Shown piece by piece: positions 43,315 to 51,951 of a stretch of DNA of 64,000 nt (position 1 is its first letter; each line of letters starts with the position of its first letter). A model generated the notes under the pieces. The model ran no database searches. It saw only the letters and a program-made list of their open reading frames with translations, and had not been told where the DNA came from. A program made the position numbers and the translations under genes. This DNA is from Salinimicrobium xinjiangense DSM 19287 (lineage in GTDB: Bacteria; Bacteroidota; Bacteroidia; Flavobacteriales; Flavobacteriaceae), in assembly GCF_000423585.1 (NCBI RefSeq), contig NZ_AUIG01000001.1:372001-436000 (forward strand). Direction: 5' to 3'.

Positions 43315-44211
43315 ATGAAAAAGAACGATCGAATTATAGGTAATTATTCATCCGGAAAAAATGGTCCCCTACTCTTTGTAACTGCAGGAGTGCATGGGAA
43401 TGAACCGAGTGGCGTCAAGGCTCTGGAAAAAGTATTTGCAGAACTGGAGAAGACCAAACCCGGGATCGAAGGCAGAATCGTGGGAGTGATGGGGAATAAA
43501 GCAGCTCTCGAAAAAGGACAGCGTTATATTGACGAAGATCTCAACAGGACCTGGACCAAAGAAAATGTAAAAAATCTTGATCCCGAAACTCAGGAACAAA
43601 GGGAGATGCACGAGATCATCGAGGTTCTCGAAGAATTTCCGAAAGATGATTATACAAAAAGATACTTTCTCGATTGCCACACAACCTCATCAGACAGCTA
43701 TCCATATATTTCTGTTCAGGATGTAAACGATAATGATAGTTGGGCGCAGAAATTCCCCACTTATATAGTGAGAGGTTTCAGCGATATCATTTATGGAGCA
43801 ATTGACCATTATATGAGCCGTACGGGGCTTACCGGTTTTGTATTTGAAGCCGGACAACATGAAAATCCTGCTTCTGTTGAGAATCATGAAGGGGTTATAT
43901 GGTTAGCACTCAAAGAAGCCAACAAACTCTATGTTGAACAACTTTCCTGCTACCCCGAATGTGTAGAACGTTTTACAGAGAAAAATGCTCCTTCTCAAAA
44001 AGTCTTTGAGATTGTTTACAGGCACGAGATAAAGAAAGGAGATAATTTCAAAATGGAACCCGGCTTTAAAAATTTCCAAAAGATCAGAAAAGGACAGTTA
44101 CTCGCTACCAGTAATGGCGAGGAAATTAAAAGTGAATGGGATGCGTATATCTTTATGCCTCTTTATCAATCCCAGGGTAATGATGGATTCTTTATCATAG
44201 AAGAGCAATAA
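43315..44211 (+). CDS. Succinylglutamate desuccinylase/aspartoacylase-like metallohydrolase
   Basis: A 298-residue zinc hydrolase of the AstE/AspA (M14-related) fold. The metal and catalytic residues are visible in AGVHGNEPSGVKAL, YIDEDLNRTW, LDCHTTSSDSYPYISV and GFVFEAGQHENP. It would remove an N-acyl group or cleave an amide next to a carboxylate. The ATG at 43315 (MKKNDR) is chosen; a longer frame runs back into copy 2. It ends a four-gene run with the DUF1704 peptidase and two ligases. Confidence 0.82.
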   Translation: MKKNDRIIGNYSSGKNGPLLFVTAGVHGNEPSGVKALEKVFAELEKTKPGIEGRIVGVMGNKAALEKGQRYIDEDLNRTWTKENVKNLDPETQEQREMHEIIEVLEEFPKDDYTKRYFLDCHTTSSDSYPYISVQDVNDNDSWAQKFPTYIVRGFSDIIYGAIDHYMSRTGLTGFVFEAGQHENPASVENHEGVIWLALKEANKLYVEQLSCYPECVERFTEKNAPSQKVFEIVYRHEIKKGDNFKMEPGFKNFQKIRKGQLLATSNGEEIKSEWDAYIFMPLYQSQGNDGFFIIEEQ

Positions 44212-44234
44212 GTGATACGGCAAAAGAGGTGGAG

Positions 44235-44573
44235 TTATCGTCGTACGATACCTACCACCTCGCCTGTAGCACAATTTACTCTCAATAATTCCCTGTCTTC
44301 CACCCCGTATTTTCCTTCGGGCACCTCATAATCGGCCACTCCCTCATTGAAAGACGTGATCATAATGATCCTGCTGTCATCCCTGGGATCTATCAGCGGA
44401 CTATTACAGGTGTTTTCCTTTACAGAGATTCCTTCGGGGGTTTCAAACATCAGTGGTGCATCTACCGCCGGCCTTAAAACGGGAGTCATAGAACGCTGAA
44501 CATTACTGCTTCCGCAACTCATCAGGATGAAAATAACGAGTAACATGCTGGCTTTAAAAAGGTATTTTTTCAT
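44235..44573 (-). CDS. Small lipoprotein, 112 aa
   Basis: A 112-residue lipoprotein (leader ending VIFILMSCGSS). The mature part has SPLIDPRDDSRIIMITSFNEG and a YEVPEGKYGVEDRELLRVNC stretch with two cysteines. I do not recognise a family. It is convergent with the AspA-like gene and downstream of the broken lactonase gene on the same strand. Confidence 0.6.
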   Translation of the reverse strand: MKKYLFKASMLLVIFILMSCGSSNVQRSMTPVLRPAVDAPLMFETPEGISVKENTCNSPLIDPRDDSRIIMITSFNEGVADYEVPEGKYGVEDRELLRVNCATGEVVGIVRR

Positions 44574-44673
44574 ACATCTTTGAAATTGGTTGATACTTAA
44601 AATTAGCTAAAAGTTCAATATCAAAATTGAGCTGTGATAAAAAAATCAGGTTTTATTCCTTAATATCCAATAA

Positions 44674-45842
44674 CTACCGGGCCATGAACTCAAGACACAC
44701 CGGAGTTTCTGCCGGCAGAGGTTCACCTTTTTGTTCTAAAGATCCGTCGGTATTAATGACAAAGGCTGAAATATTTCCTGAATCCTGATTTGCCACGTAC
44801 AAATAATCTCCTTGTGGAGAAATGGCAAAATTCCGTGGAGTTTTTCCCAGTGTAGAAGTATGCTCCAGGAGATCAAGTTTTCCTGAAGATGGATCAACCC
44901 GAAAGGAAACAATGCTGTTGTGCCCCCGGTTGGAAGCATATAGAAATTTACCTGAAGGATGCAGATGAATGTCTGCACCCGAATTATCTTCCGAAAAACC
45001 TTCCGGGAGTGAAGAAATCTTCTGGACAGGTTCCAGTCCGCCGTTTTCCATGACCTGGAAACACTTACGCTACTATCCAGTTCATTGATAGAATATGCAA
45101 ATTTTCCGTTTTTTGACATGGTAAAATGCCTGGGGCCGGCACCATCCGGCAAATTCACAAAAGCCTGCTCTGCCTGAATTAGTTTTCCTTCAGTTTCATC
45201 AAAATTATAGATCCAGATTTTATCATTTCCCAGATCTGCTATGTATGCCTTTTTATTGTTAGGGGAAATCGTAACCGAATGAGCATGAGATTCCTCCGGA
45301 TTTTCAAGATCAATTCGTTGTTGTTTTTCCAGGGAGCCATCATCGTTAAGCTTGTACATCATAACCACTCCGCCTGAATAATTTGCCACAAAAACATAAT
45401 TGCCCGATTGATCAATTGAAATATGAGCCGGAGCGAAGCCTTCCGAAGAAAGTTTGGAAACTTCTTCTAAAGAATCATTTTCAAAGATTTTGTAGGAATA
45501 AACGAAACCGGAATCTCCATCTCCAGGTCCCAGTTCACTCACTGCAAAGACATATTTACTGTCTTTTGAAACCTTGACAAAAGAAGGATTGGTTACTTTT
45601 GCCACAGTTTTGCCTTTTTTAAGATTTCCGTTATCATCCTGATAAAGCGTATAGATCCCATCTGCCTGCCCATCTACATGGCCTTCCTTCTTTGTGTAGG
45701 TTCCTAGAAATATTGTATTCATTGTTTCAGCTTTGTTAGTGATTTCAGCTGCGCTATTGTATGATTGGCTCTTTTCTTCTTTACAGGAAATAAGACCTCC
45801 TGCGATTAAAAGAGCAAAAATTTTGTTTATGGAAATTACCAT
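44674..45842 (-). pseudogene. Lactonase (6-phosphogluconolactonase YbhE-like), frameshifted
   Basis: The first part (lipoprotein leader ending LLIAGGLISCKE, then IFLGTYTKKEGHVDGQADGIY, and propeller repeats with PSFVKVSKDSKYVFAVSELG, FAPAHISIDQSGNYVFVANY, AHSVTISPNNKKAYIAD, GPRHFTMSKNGKFAYSINEL) runs in one frame to about 45060. The remainder (SGADIHLHPSGKFLYASNRG, TPRNFAISPQGDYLYVANQD) continues in another frame to 44674. One base missing in the A run 45059-45061 (GGAAACA for GGAAAACA) would restore a 389-residue seven-bladed propeller. It may be a real mutation or a sequencing error. It sits downstream of the sugar operon. Confidence 0.85.
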
Positions 45843-45897
45843 TAGAACGTTTTCATTAAAAATAAGAACTTTCTTTTAACCACCTGCTGCTTTTCAA

Positions 45898-46764
45898 TTA
45901 AGAAATGGCAATAATAAACAGGCCGGCGAGAATAATAAAAATTCCTATCATCCTGTTCCTGAAGTTCTTCTTTTCATTGAGGAAGAAAAAGGCATAGAGG
46001 ATTATAAACACAGCACTGGACCTTTTTATGGTGATCACATAAGGAACAAGGATAAGCTGAAGGGCGAACATATGCGCCAACACACTGGTGGTTCTAAAAA
46101 AACCTACCATAAATAAAGGACCTTTGCGGTTTCTTATTTGCAGCAAGGGTTTTTTAGATTTCCAGAGCAAAATTGGAATAAGATATACCAGGATAGTAAA
46201 ATCTTTGGTAAAAGCCCAGAAAACAGGAGAGGTCTCCTCCACTCCTATTTTGTCCAGGTTGGCTGTAATACTCCAAATGAATGCTACACCAAACATATAT
46301 CTTGCTCCCTGGTTCTTGAGAAGGGAAACAAAGGGTGCAAATATCTTTTTAGGATCTTCACTAACATTGGAAATATAGGTGCCTATCACAATTAAAATAA
46401 TTCCTGTCAAGCCCAGGGCATTGGGAAATTCTCCCACCATAATTGGAGAGGTGACGAGCATGAACAGCGGAGTTAAAGTAATAAGCGGAAGCGTTACCGA
46501 AATTTCAGACCTTTTAATAGCTTTAAAATACAGCAGGATCACTGTTAGTTGAAGCAGAGAACTCGCAAGTAAGGTCCAGAGAAATCTTTCTGTCATTACT
46601 TCCATTCCTAAATAAAATACTACCGGAATTAAAAGAAGACTCTGTACCAGGTGCATGGAAAAAGCCGCCGTATATTCATCTATATGATGAAGATTATGCT
46701 TACTGGTTATATCTTTTAAAGCTTCAGAAACTGCAGTTCCAAAGGCAAGTAAAAATCCTAACAT
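45898..46764 (-). CDS. EamA/DMT-superfamily transporter
   Basis: A 288-residue membrane protein with about ten hydrophobic spans and the two-EamA repeat (residues 1-130 and 150-288). It is an inner-membrane carrier for small metabolites; the substrate is unknown. The terminal repeat has the family-like ITIKRSSAVFIILYAFFFLNE. Last-but-one intact gene of the minus-strand sugar/ASRT set, starting 12 bp after the upstream ASRT gene. Confidence 0.78.
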   Translation of the reverse strand: MLGFLLAFGTAVSEALKDITSKHNLHHIDEYTAAFSMHLVQSLLLIPVVFYLGMEVMTERFLWTLLASSLLQLTVILLYFKAIKRSEISVTLPLITLTPLFMLVTSPIMVGEFPNALGLTGIILIVIGTYISNVSEDPKKIFAPFVSLLKNQGARYMFGVAFIWSITANLDKIGVEETSPVFWAFTKDFTILVYLIPILLWKSKKPLLQIRNRKGPLFMVGFFRTTSVLAHMFALQLILVPYVITIKRSSAVFIILYAFFFLNEKKNFRNRMIGIFIILAGLFIIAIS

Positions 46765-46776
46765 TTTTTCACATTT

Positions 46777-47151
46777 TTAGTCGGCAGGAAAAGCAAGGGT
46801 TCCCATTATGGCATTGTTCTTTTGCCCGGTATTCATTTGGCTAAACTGGATTACAACAGGCACGCTGGATCTAATGTAACATCCATAATTCCTCTCCAGT
46901 CTCACAGCAGCCGGATCAATAAGGTCATTTATTCTAATTTTTCGCAGTCTCCGGGGCTTTATTTTTATTTCGTAAGTGCCCACAGGAGCTTCATCCTCAT
47001 AAAATATAAAGATCTCAATTTCTGCTTCATCTTCGGAAGTATTCAGCACCGAAATTTTGTCGTGACTGTTAAACATGGGTTCTTCGCCGGTAGATTCAAA
47101 AGGAATCCTTCCTCCCGTAAAGGCCCAGTCAAGTTTTCCTGTTTTCTTCAT
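46777..47151 (-). CDS. Sensory rhodopsin transducer (ASRT)-like protein, divergent copy
   Basis: A 124-residue protein with the ASRT (PF07100) pattern: FNSHDKISVLNTSEDEAE, EIFIFYEDEAPVGTYEIKI, RLRKIRINDLIDP, SVPVVIQFSQMNTGQKNNAI. It keeps the fold marks but has diverged from the Anabaena type (QFSQMNTGQ instead of QHTRLDSRQ). The ATG overlaps the preceding oxidase gene by 4 bp. Anabaena ASRT is a soluble transducer of sensory rhodopsin and the superfamily is proposed to bind small molecules. No rhodopsin gene lies here. Confidence 0.82.
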   Translation of the reverse strand: MKKTGKLDWAFTGGRIPFESTGEEPMFNSHDKISVLNTSEDEAEIEIFIFYEDEAPVGTYEIKIKPRRLRKIRINDLIDPAAVRLERNYGCYIRSSVPVVIQFSQMNTGQKNNAIMGTLAFPAD

Positions 47152-48335
47152 TCATCTGAAATAAAAAGTTCATGCATATAGGGTGTCAAAAATGTGTTTT
47201 CCGGATCAAATTTTTGACGTGTTTCCTGAAACTCTTTCCATTGCGGATACATCTCCTTTAATTGCCCTGCTTTTAAAGTATGTTTCTTTCCCCAGTGCGG
47301 CCTGCCGCCATGTTTTAGAAAAATAGGTTCAATGGCCTGAAAATAATGCCAGAATCGTAGCCCCGCATTATGATGCAGGGAAATAGTGACCGATTCCCTC
47401 CCGCTCATGGGACTAATTAAAGCATCATCTTTTTTGATAGTGCGAATAAGAAGTCTCCACGCAACATCTCTCCTGAATTCCTTTTTGACCCGTTGCCTCA
47501 CTTCAAGAAAACAATCCATAGCTTTCTCTCCAGGCAGCACGTACTCCATTTCATCAAATTTTATATCTCTTTCACGAGGCAGGATCTCATGGCTGGGGCC
47601 TTTCCTCTCAAGTTCAAGAGAACCGTAAGAGATGTCGGGCATCTTATCTTTTTCGGTATTCATAATCCTGATCTTACAGAGGTCGGTCCTGGGATACCAG
47701 TAGAAATCGAAGTTGCGGTTCTTTTTAAGATCTTCCAGGTTGTCCATACAATCCCTGAGACTTACGCAGTATTCTTTCCGGTATAACTGATAAACCGGCT
47801 CCAGCTGGAGACGCATTTTTAAAAAAATTCCGCAGCTGCCCATTGAAACCTGCAGTGCCCGCATTGTTTCGGGATCGGTATCTCTGCTCAATTCCACGAT
47901 CTCTCCCTTTCCGTTGACCATTCTCACCCCGTGCAGCATAGCAGAAAGGTTTGCCAGTTCCACCCCGGTCCCGTGAGTTCCTGTGCCTATCGCTCCTGCA
48001 AGAGTCTGCACATCCACATCTCCGGTATTATGCATGGCAAGGCCATAGCGAAAAAGATCTTTTCCGGCCTCTTTTACGGTCATACCAACCGGTACAGTTG
48101 CCCTGTGATTATTGAGGTCGGGATCTTCAACCCCGCGGAAATGCTTCAGGGAAAGCAGGTAATCACTTGTTCTTACCAGCGGTGATGAAGAATGTCCCGC
48201 ACCGGCTACCCGGATCTTTTTTCCTTCGGAAGTTGCTTTTTTAACCAGTTCACAGACCTGGTCTTCACTTTCGGGAGTACAAACCTCTCCCGGGGTAAAG
48301 ACCATACTGCCACTCCAGTTCCTGAAGATCTCCAT
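47148..48335 (-). CDS. FAD-linked aldonolactone oxidase (D-arabinono-1,4-lactone oxidase-like)
   Basis: A 395-residue PCMH-fold flavoprotein of the L-gulonolactone/D-arabinonolactone oxidase group. The N-terminal FAD site includes GAGHSSSPL, where His is expected to hold FAD covalently, and GDVDVQTLAGAIGTGTHGTG; the C-terminus carries the ALO mark GGRPHWGKKHT. It oxidises sugar lactones with O2 or another acceptor. It stands between two ASRT genes with overlapping or abutting ends, so the three are translated from one transcript. Confidence 0.85.
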   Translation of the reverse strand: MEIFRNWSGSMVFTPGEVCTPESEDQVCELVKKATSEGKKIRVAGAGHSSSPLVRTSDYLLSLKHFRGVEDPDLNNHRATVPVGMTVKEAGKDLFRYGLAMHNTGDVDVQTLAGAIGTGTHGTGVELANLSAMLHGVRMVNGKGEIVELSRDTDPETMRALQVSMGSCGIFLKMRLQLEPVYQLYRKEYCVSLRDCMDNLEDLKKNRNFDFYWYPRTDLCKIRIMNTEKDKMPDISYGSLELERKGPSHEILPRERDIKFDEMEYVLPGEKAMDCFLEVRQRVKKEFRRDVAWRLLIRTIKKDDALISPMSGRESVTISLHHNAGLRFWHYFQAIEPIFLKHGGRPHWGKKHTLKAGQLKEMYPQWKEFQETRQKFDPENTFLTPYMHELFISDE

Positions 48336-48707
48336 TTATTCTGAATAAGCAATGGTGGTTAAAAGTGCATTTTCGGCCTGTCTTGAATCGAGACGGGTAT
48401 GCTGTACAACCACAGGAATTGAGGACTCTATCACACATGCGTAATCTGTTCCCAGCGGTACCGGTTCGGGATCTTTTAGATCGTTGAACCTTAAATGTTT
48501 AGTGCGCTGTGCTTCTACTGTAACTTTATATGGTCCAACCGGGTCTTTATCTGAGAAGAAGATGGTCAATTCCACCTCGGCATTTTGATTTGATGTATTT
48601 AAAATACAGGCTGTTTCATGGCTGGTGAATTCGGGTTCTTTTCCTGTTCCATATTCGGGGATATAACCTTCAGCAATTACCCATGTCTTTTTTCCTAAAG
48701 TTCTCAT
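48336..48707 (-). CDS. Sensory rhodopsin transducer (ASRT) homologue
   Basis: A 123-residue protein that matches Anabaena ASRT almost block by block: WVIAEGYIPEYGTGKEP, FTSHETACILNTSNQNAEVE, FFSDKDPVGPYKVTVEAQRT, KHLRFNDLKDPEPVPLGTDY, VVVQHTRLDSRQAENALL. The fold is a small beta sandwich forming tetramers in Anabaena. In this operon without an opsin, ligand (sugar) binding is the more natural role. Its stop is one base before the oxidase start. Confidence 0.9.
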   Translation of the reverse strand: MRTLGKKTWVIAEGYIPEYGTGKEPEFTSHETACILNTSNQNAEVELTIFFSDKDPVGPYKVTVEAQRTKHLRFNDLKDPEPVPLGTDYACVIESSIPVVVQHTRLDSRQAENALLTTIAYSE

Positions 48708-48708
48708 A

Positions 48709-50304
48709 TCATGTCAATTTAATTAATAGCCCCAGGTTCCCTGCTATTTTTATTTCATTACTCAATTCCTTTCCTTCCAATGTGTGATCTGTAGCAACTT
48801 TTACTGTACCCGACCAGTCAAAATCGGGCGCAAAATTTAATTTTGATGCCCCTAAATTCAGTATTATCAGGAATTTTTGATCTTCATATTCCCTGATGTA
48901 GGACAAAAGATCTTTATCAGTAAAGACTGGAATATACTCTCCAACATGCAGCGCCGGTTCTTTGGCTCTTATCTGCAGAAGTTTTCTGTGCAGCTTCAGC
49001 ATGGAACCTTCTTCATCCCATTGTATTTTTACATTCTGTTCTTTATAATTTTCGCTAATTGGAAGCCAGGGTTCACCATTGGTAAATCCGGCATTCTCAG
49101 AATCATCCCACTGCATGGGAGTTCTTTCGGGGTCGCGGCTGCGGCCCACTCCGGGTTCATTCAGCGCCTGTGGATCCTGAATCTTATCTTCCGGAATATC
49201 CACGTCCTCCATTCCCAGTTCATCTCCATAATAAACAGTAGGGGTTCCACGTAAAGTGAGCAACATCATCGCTGCTATCCTTGCCTGCTCCTTTCCTACT
49301 CTGGATGCAATACGGGATTTATCATGGTTACCCAGCACCCAGTTTGGCCAGCCATCTTCGGGTAATGCTCCTTCATATTCGTTTATTGCAGCATTAATTT
49401 TTTCGGGATCCCAGGGCAGTTCAAGTAACTGAAAGTTAAAAGGCAAATGGGCTCCATTGTTCTCGAGCCCGTAATATTTAACCAGCTTATGAATAGGCAG
49501 ATAGATCTCCCCTATCAACAAACGCTCATCAAATTCATCAATTACATTCCGCATTTTTTCTACCATGTCATGCACTTCATCCTGATCTGTAGAATATGCC
49601 GGAATGACTTTATTAAATGTTGACATCTCTTCAGTGTAGTCGGGGTTTGGCGGATTGTCTCTAAAGTGCTCATCCTTGATCATGTGCCACATCACATCTA
49701 CTCTAAAACCGTCCACGCCTTTCTTAAGCCAGAAACGCATGGCATCAAACACCGCCTTTTGCACTTCGGGATTTCTCCAGTTGAGATCGGGTTGTTCTTT
49801 TAAAAAAGCATGGTAATAATATTGTCCTGTATTTTCATCAAATTCCCATGCAGAGCCACCAAAAACGCTCATCCAGTTGTTTGGCGGTCCACCATCTTCA
49901 TCGGGATCCTTCCAGATATACCAGTCCCGCTTTGGATTGTCTTTTGATTCTTTCGATTCCAGGAACCAGGGATGTTGATCTGATGAGTGATTGGGTACCA
50001 GATCCAAAATACATTTCATTCCTCTTTGATGTATAGAATCCAGTAATTCATCGAAATCTTCCATATTTCCAAACATGGGATGAATACCGGTGTAGTCACT
50101 CACATCATAGCCAAAGTCGGCCATTGGGGAAGGAAAGATTGGGGATATCCAGATTCCCTTTACTCCAAGGTCCTGGAGATAATCGAGCTTTTGTTGTATC
50201 CCTTTTAAATCTCCTATTCCGTCACCATCGCTGTCCTTAAAGGATCGTGGATAGATTTGATAAATAACTTCTTTTTTCCACCATAAGAATTTCGTGTCTC
50301 TCAT
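48709..50304 (-). CDS. GH13 alpha-glucosidase/oligo-1,6-glucosidase-like
   Basis: A cytosolic GH13 hydrolase of about 531 residues (start 50304, MRDTKFLWWKK). The four conserved regions are DLVPNHSSDQHPWF, GFRVDVMWHMI (nucleophile Asp), LLIGEIYLPIHKL (acid Glu) and VLGNHDKSR. A GDELGMEDVDIP stretch and MQWDDSENAGFT are typical of alpha-glucosidases. It cleaves alpha-glucosides such as isomaltose or maltose. The start overlaps the upstream GH13 stop by 4 bp (ATGA). Confidence 0.88.
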   Translation of the reverse strand: MRDTKFLWWKKEVIYQIYPRSFKDSDGDGIGDLKGIQQKLDYLQDLGVKGIWISPIFPSPMADFGYDVSDYTGIHPMFGNMEDFDELLDSIHQRGMKCILDLVPNHSSDQHPWFLESKESKDNPKRDWYIWKDPDEDGGPPNNWMSVFGGSAWEFDENTGQYYYHAFLKEQPDLNWRNPEVQKAVFDAMRFWLKKGVDGFRVDVMWHMIKDEHFRDNPPNPDYTEEMSTFNKVIPAYSTDQDEVHDMVEKMRNVIDEFDERLLIGEIYLPIHKLVKYYGLENNGAHLPFNFQLLELPWDPEKINAAINEYEGALPEDGWPNWVLGNHDKSRIASRVGKEQARIAAMMLLTLRGTPTVYYGDELGMEDVDIPEDKIQDPQALNEPGVGRSRDPERTPMQWDDSENAGFTNGEPWLPISENYKEQNVKIQWDEEGSMLKLHRKLLQIRAKEPALHVGEYIPVFTDKDLLSYIREYEDQKFLIILNLGASKLNFAPDFDWSGTVKVATDHTLEGKELSNEIKIAGNLGLLIKLT

Positions 50305-51941
50305 AAATACATATTTCTTTTGTGAAGCCATCTGTATCCATAAGGAGTAAGAGTGATCTTTCCATCTTTAGGATCAAATGCCTCATATCTTTTGTTTCCG
50401 AAGGTATCGATTATGTCCTCCAGATCTTCATCTATACTGAGGTCAAACTCAACTACCTGTTTTTTATTTGAGAAGTTGTGAAAAGCTATGCCTATACCTT
50501 TTTCTGATTTAATGTAATGGCCAAGTACTTTGGGATTTCCCGTATCTATTATAGTTGATTTACCCCATCCATACTCCGGAAATTCCTTTCTGTAATCTAT
50601 TGCCTTTGAGATCCAGTTGAGAAAGGAATCGGGATCCCTGTGCTGGTCACTCACATTTACCTTTTCGTAACCGTATTCTCCACCTGAAATCACATTTCTT
50701 ATCAGTTTATCTGTAGGAGCATTTGAAAATCCGCCATTTTTTTCATTTGCCCATTGCATGACCGTTCTAACACTGGACCTGCCTTCCATCGAAAGATCTT
50801 CCCCCATTCCCAGTTCTTCTCCATACCGCAAAACCGGAGTTCCCGGAAGGGTGAAAAGAAGACTATGCGCGAGTTCCATCTTCTTTCGGTCATTCCCTAA
50901 AATTGATGCCAGCCTTCTCCTTATTCCTCTGCCAAAAATTCTCATGTTCTCCTTTGGGGCAAAGGCATCAAAGACCTCTTCCTGTTCAACTTTTGAAAGT
51001 TTATCCAGGTTTAGCTCATCATGATTTCGAAGGAATACTGCCAGTTGCTCTTTTTCATCAATGTTTGGCATCCGTTGCATCGCTTTTGCCAAAGCTGTGG
51101 CCTCTTCCCTGGCGAAAGCCAGATAAAGGAAATTATTTACATAAAAATTGAAAAGCATATGCATCTGGTCTTCATTCCCTAAATATTTATCATAGAGATT
51201 AGGATCCAGATCCACTTCGGCTAAAAGAATGGCATCCGGTTTCTGCGTCTCTACAAATTCCCGAAAACGCCTGAAGATCTCATGAGGATCTCCATCAAAA
51301 TCCATCCTGCCCTTTTCCTTGAACATGTGTGGAGCCGCATCTATCCTGAAACCTGACACTCCCATCTTAAGCCAGAAATGCATAATCCTGAAGATCTCCT
51401 TCTGCACATCGGGATTTGATAGATTTAGATCGGGCTGGTGTGGGTAGAACGAATGAAAATACCAGGCTTTTGCCTTCTGATCGTATTTCCAGCTAATTGC
51501 AGGCTCACCTTCCTCGGCCATCATGTTCTTCTCGGGATCATCGGGCTTTTCATCTACCCAGATGTAGAAATTTCTATATTTGGAGTTCTTGTCTTCCCGG
51601 GCTTTTTGAAACCATTCATGTTCCACTGACGTATGATTTACCGCAAGATCAATAAGTATCCTTATTCCCACTTCTTCCGCAGCATCTATTAACTGGGCGA
51701 AATGCCCCATATCTCCTAATCGGGGATCGATCTTGTAATAATCTCTAACATCATAACCGTTATCTCTGTTAGGAGTATCAAAAATAGGCAAGAGCCATAG
51801 ACAGGTCACTCCGAGGCTGGAAAGATAAGTTAGTGCTCCTTTTAGCCCTTCAAAATCTCCCGTGCCATCGTTATTGGAATCTTTGAATGTCTCTACATCC
51901 AGAGAATAAATGATAGCATTTTTATACCAGTATTTGTTCAT
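50301..51941 (-). CDS. GH13 protein, trehalose synthase/amylase-like
   Basis: About 546 residues (start 51941, MNKYWYKNAIIYSLDVETF). Conserved regions: DLAVNHTSVEHEWF, GFRIDAAPHMF, ILLAEVDLD, FLRNHDEL. The opening WYKNAIIYSLDVETFKDSNN and LWLLPIFDTPNRDNGYDV resemble TreS-type enzymes, so maltose-trehalose interconversion or hydrolysis is likely; the exact activity is not settled. A longer start at 51989 lies in the preceding gene and is rejected. It is 10 bp after the LLM gene. Confidence 0.85.
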   Translation of the reverse strand: MNKYWYKNAIIYSLDVETFKDSNNDGTGDFEGLKGALTYLSSLGVTCLWLLPIFDTPNRDNGYDVRDYYKIDPRLGDMGHFAQLIDAAEEVGIRILIDLAVNHTSVEHEWFQKAREDKNSKYRNFYIWVDEKPDDPEKNMMAEEGEPAISWKYDQKAKAWYFHSFYPHQPDLNLSNPDVQKEIFRIMHFWLKMGVSGFRIDAAPHMFKEKGRMDFDGDPHEIFRRFREFVETQKPDAILLAEVDLDPNLYDKYLGNEDQMHMLFNFYVNNFLYLAFAREEATALAKAMQRMPNIDEKEQLAVFLRNHDELNLDKLSKVEQEEVFDAFAPKENMRIFGRGIRRRLASILGNDRKKMELAHSLLFTLPGTPVLRYGEELGMGEDLSMEGRSSVRTVMQWANEKNGGFSNAPTDKLIRNVISGGEYGYEKVNVSDQHRDPDSFLNWISKAIDYRKEFPEYGWGKSTIIDTGNPKVLGHYIKSEKGIGIAFHNFSNKKQVVEFDLSIDEDLEDIIDTFGNKRYEAFDPKDGKITLTPYGYRWLHKRNMYL

Positions 51942-51951
51942 AGCGCTTTTA

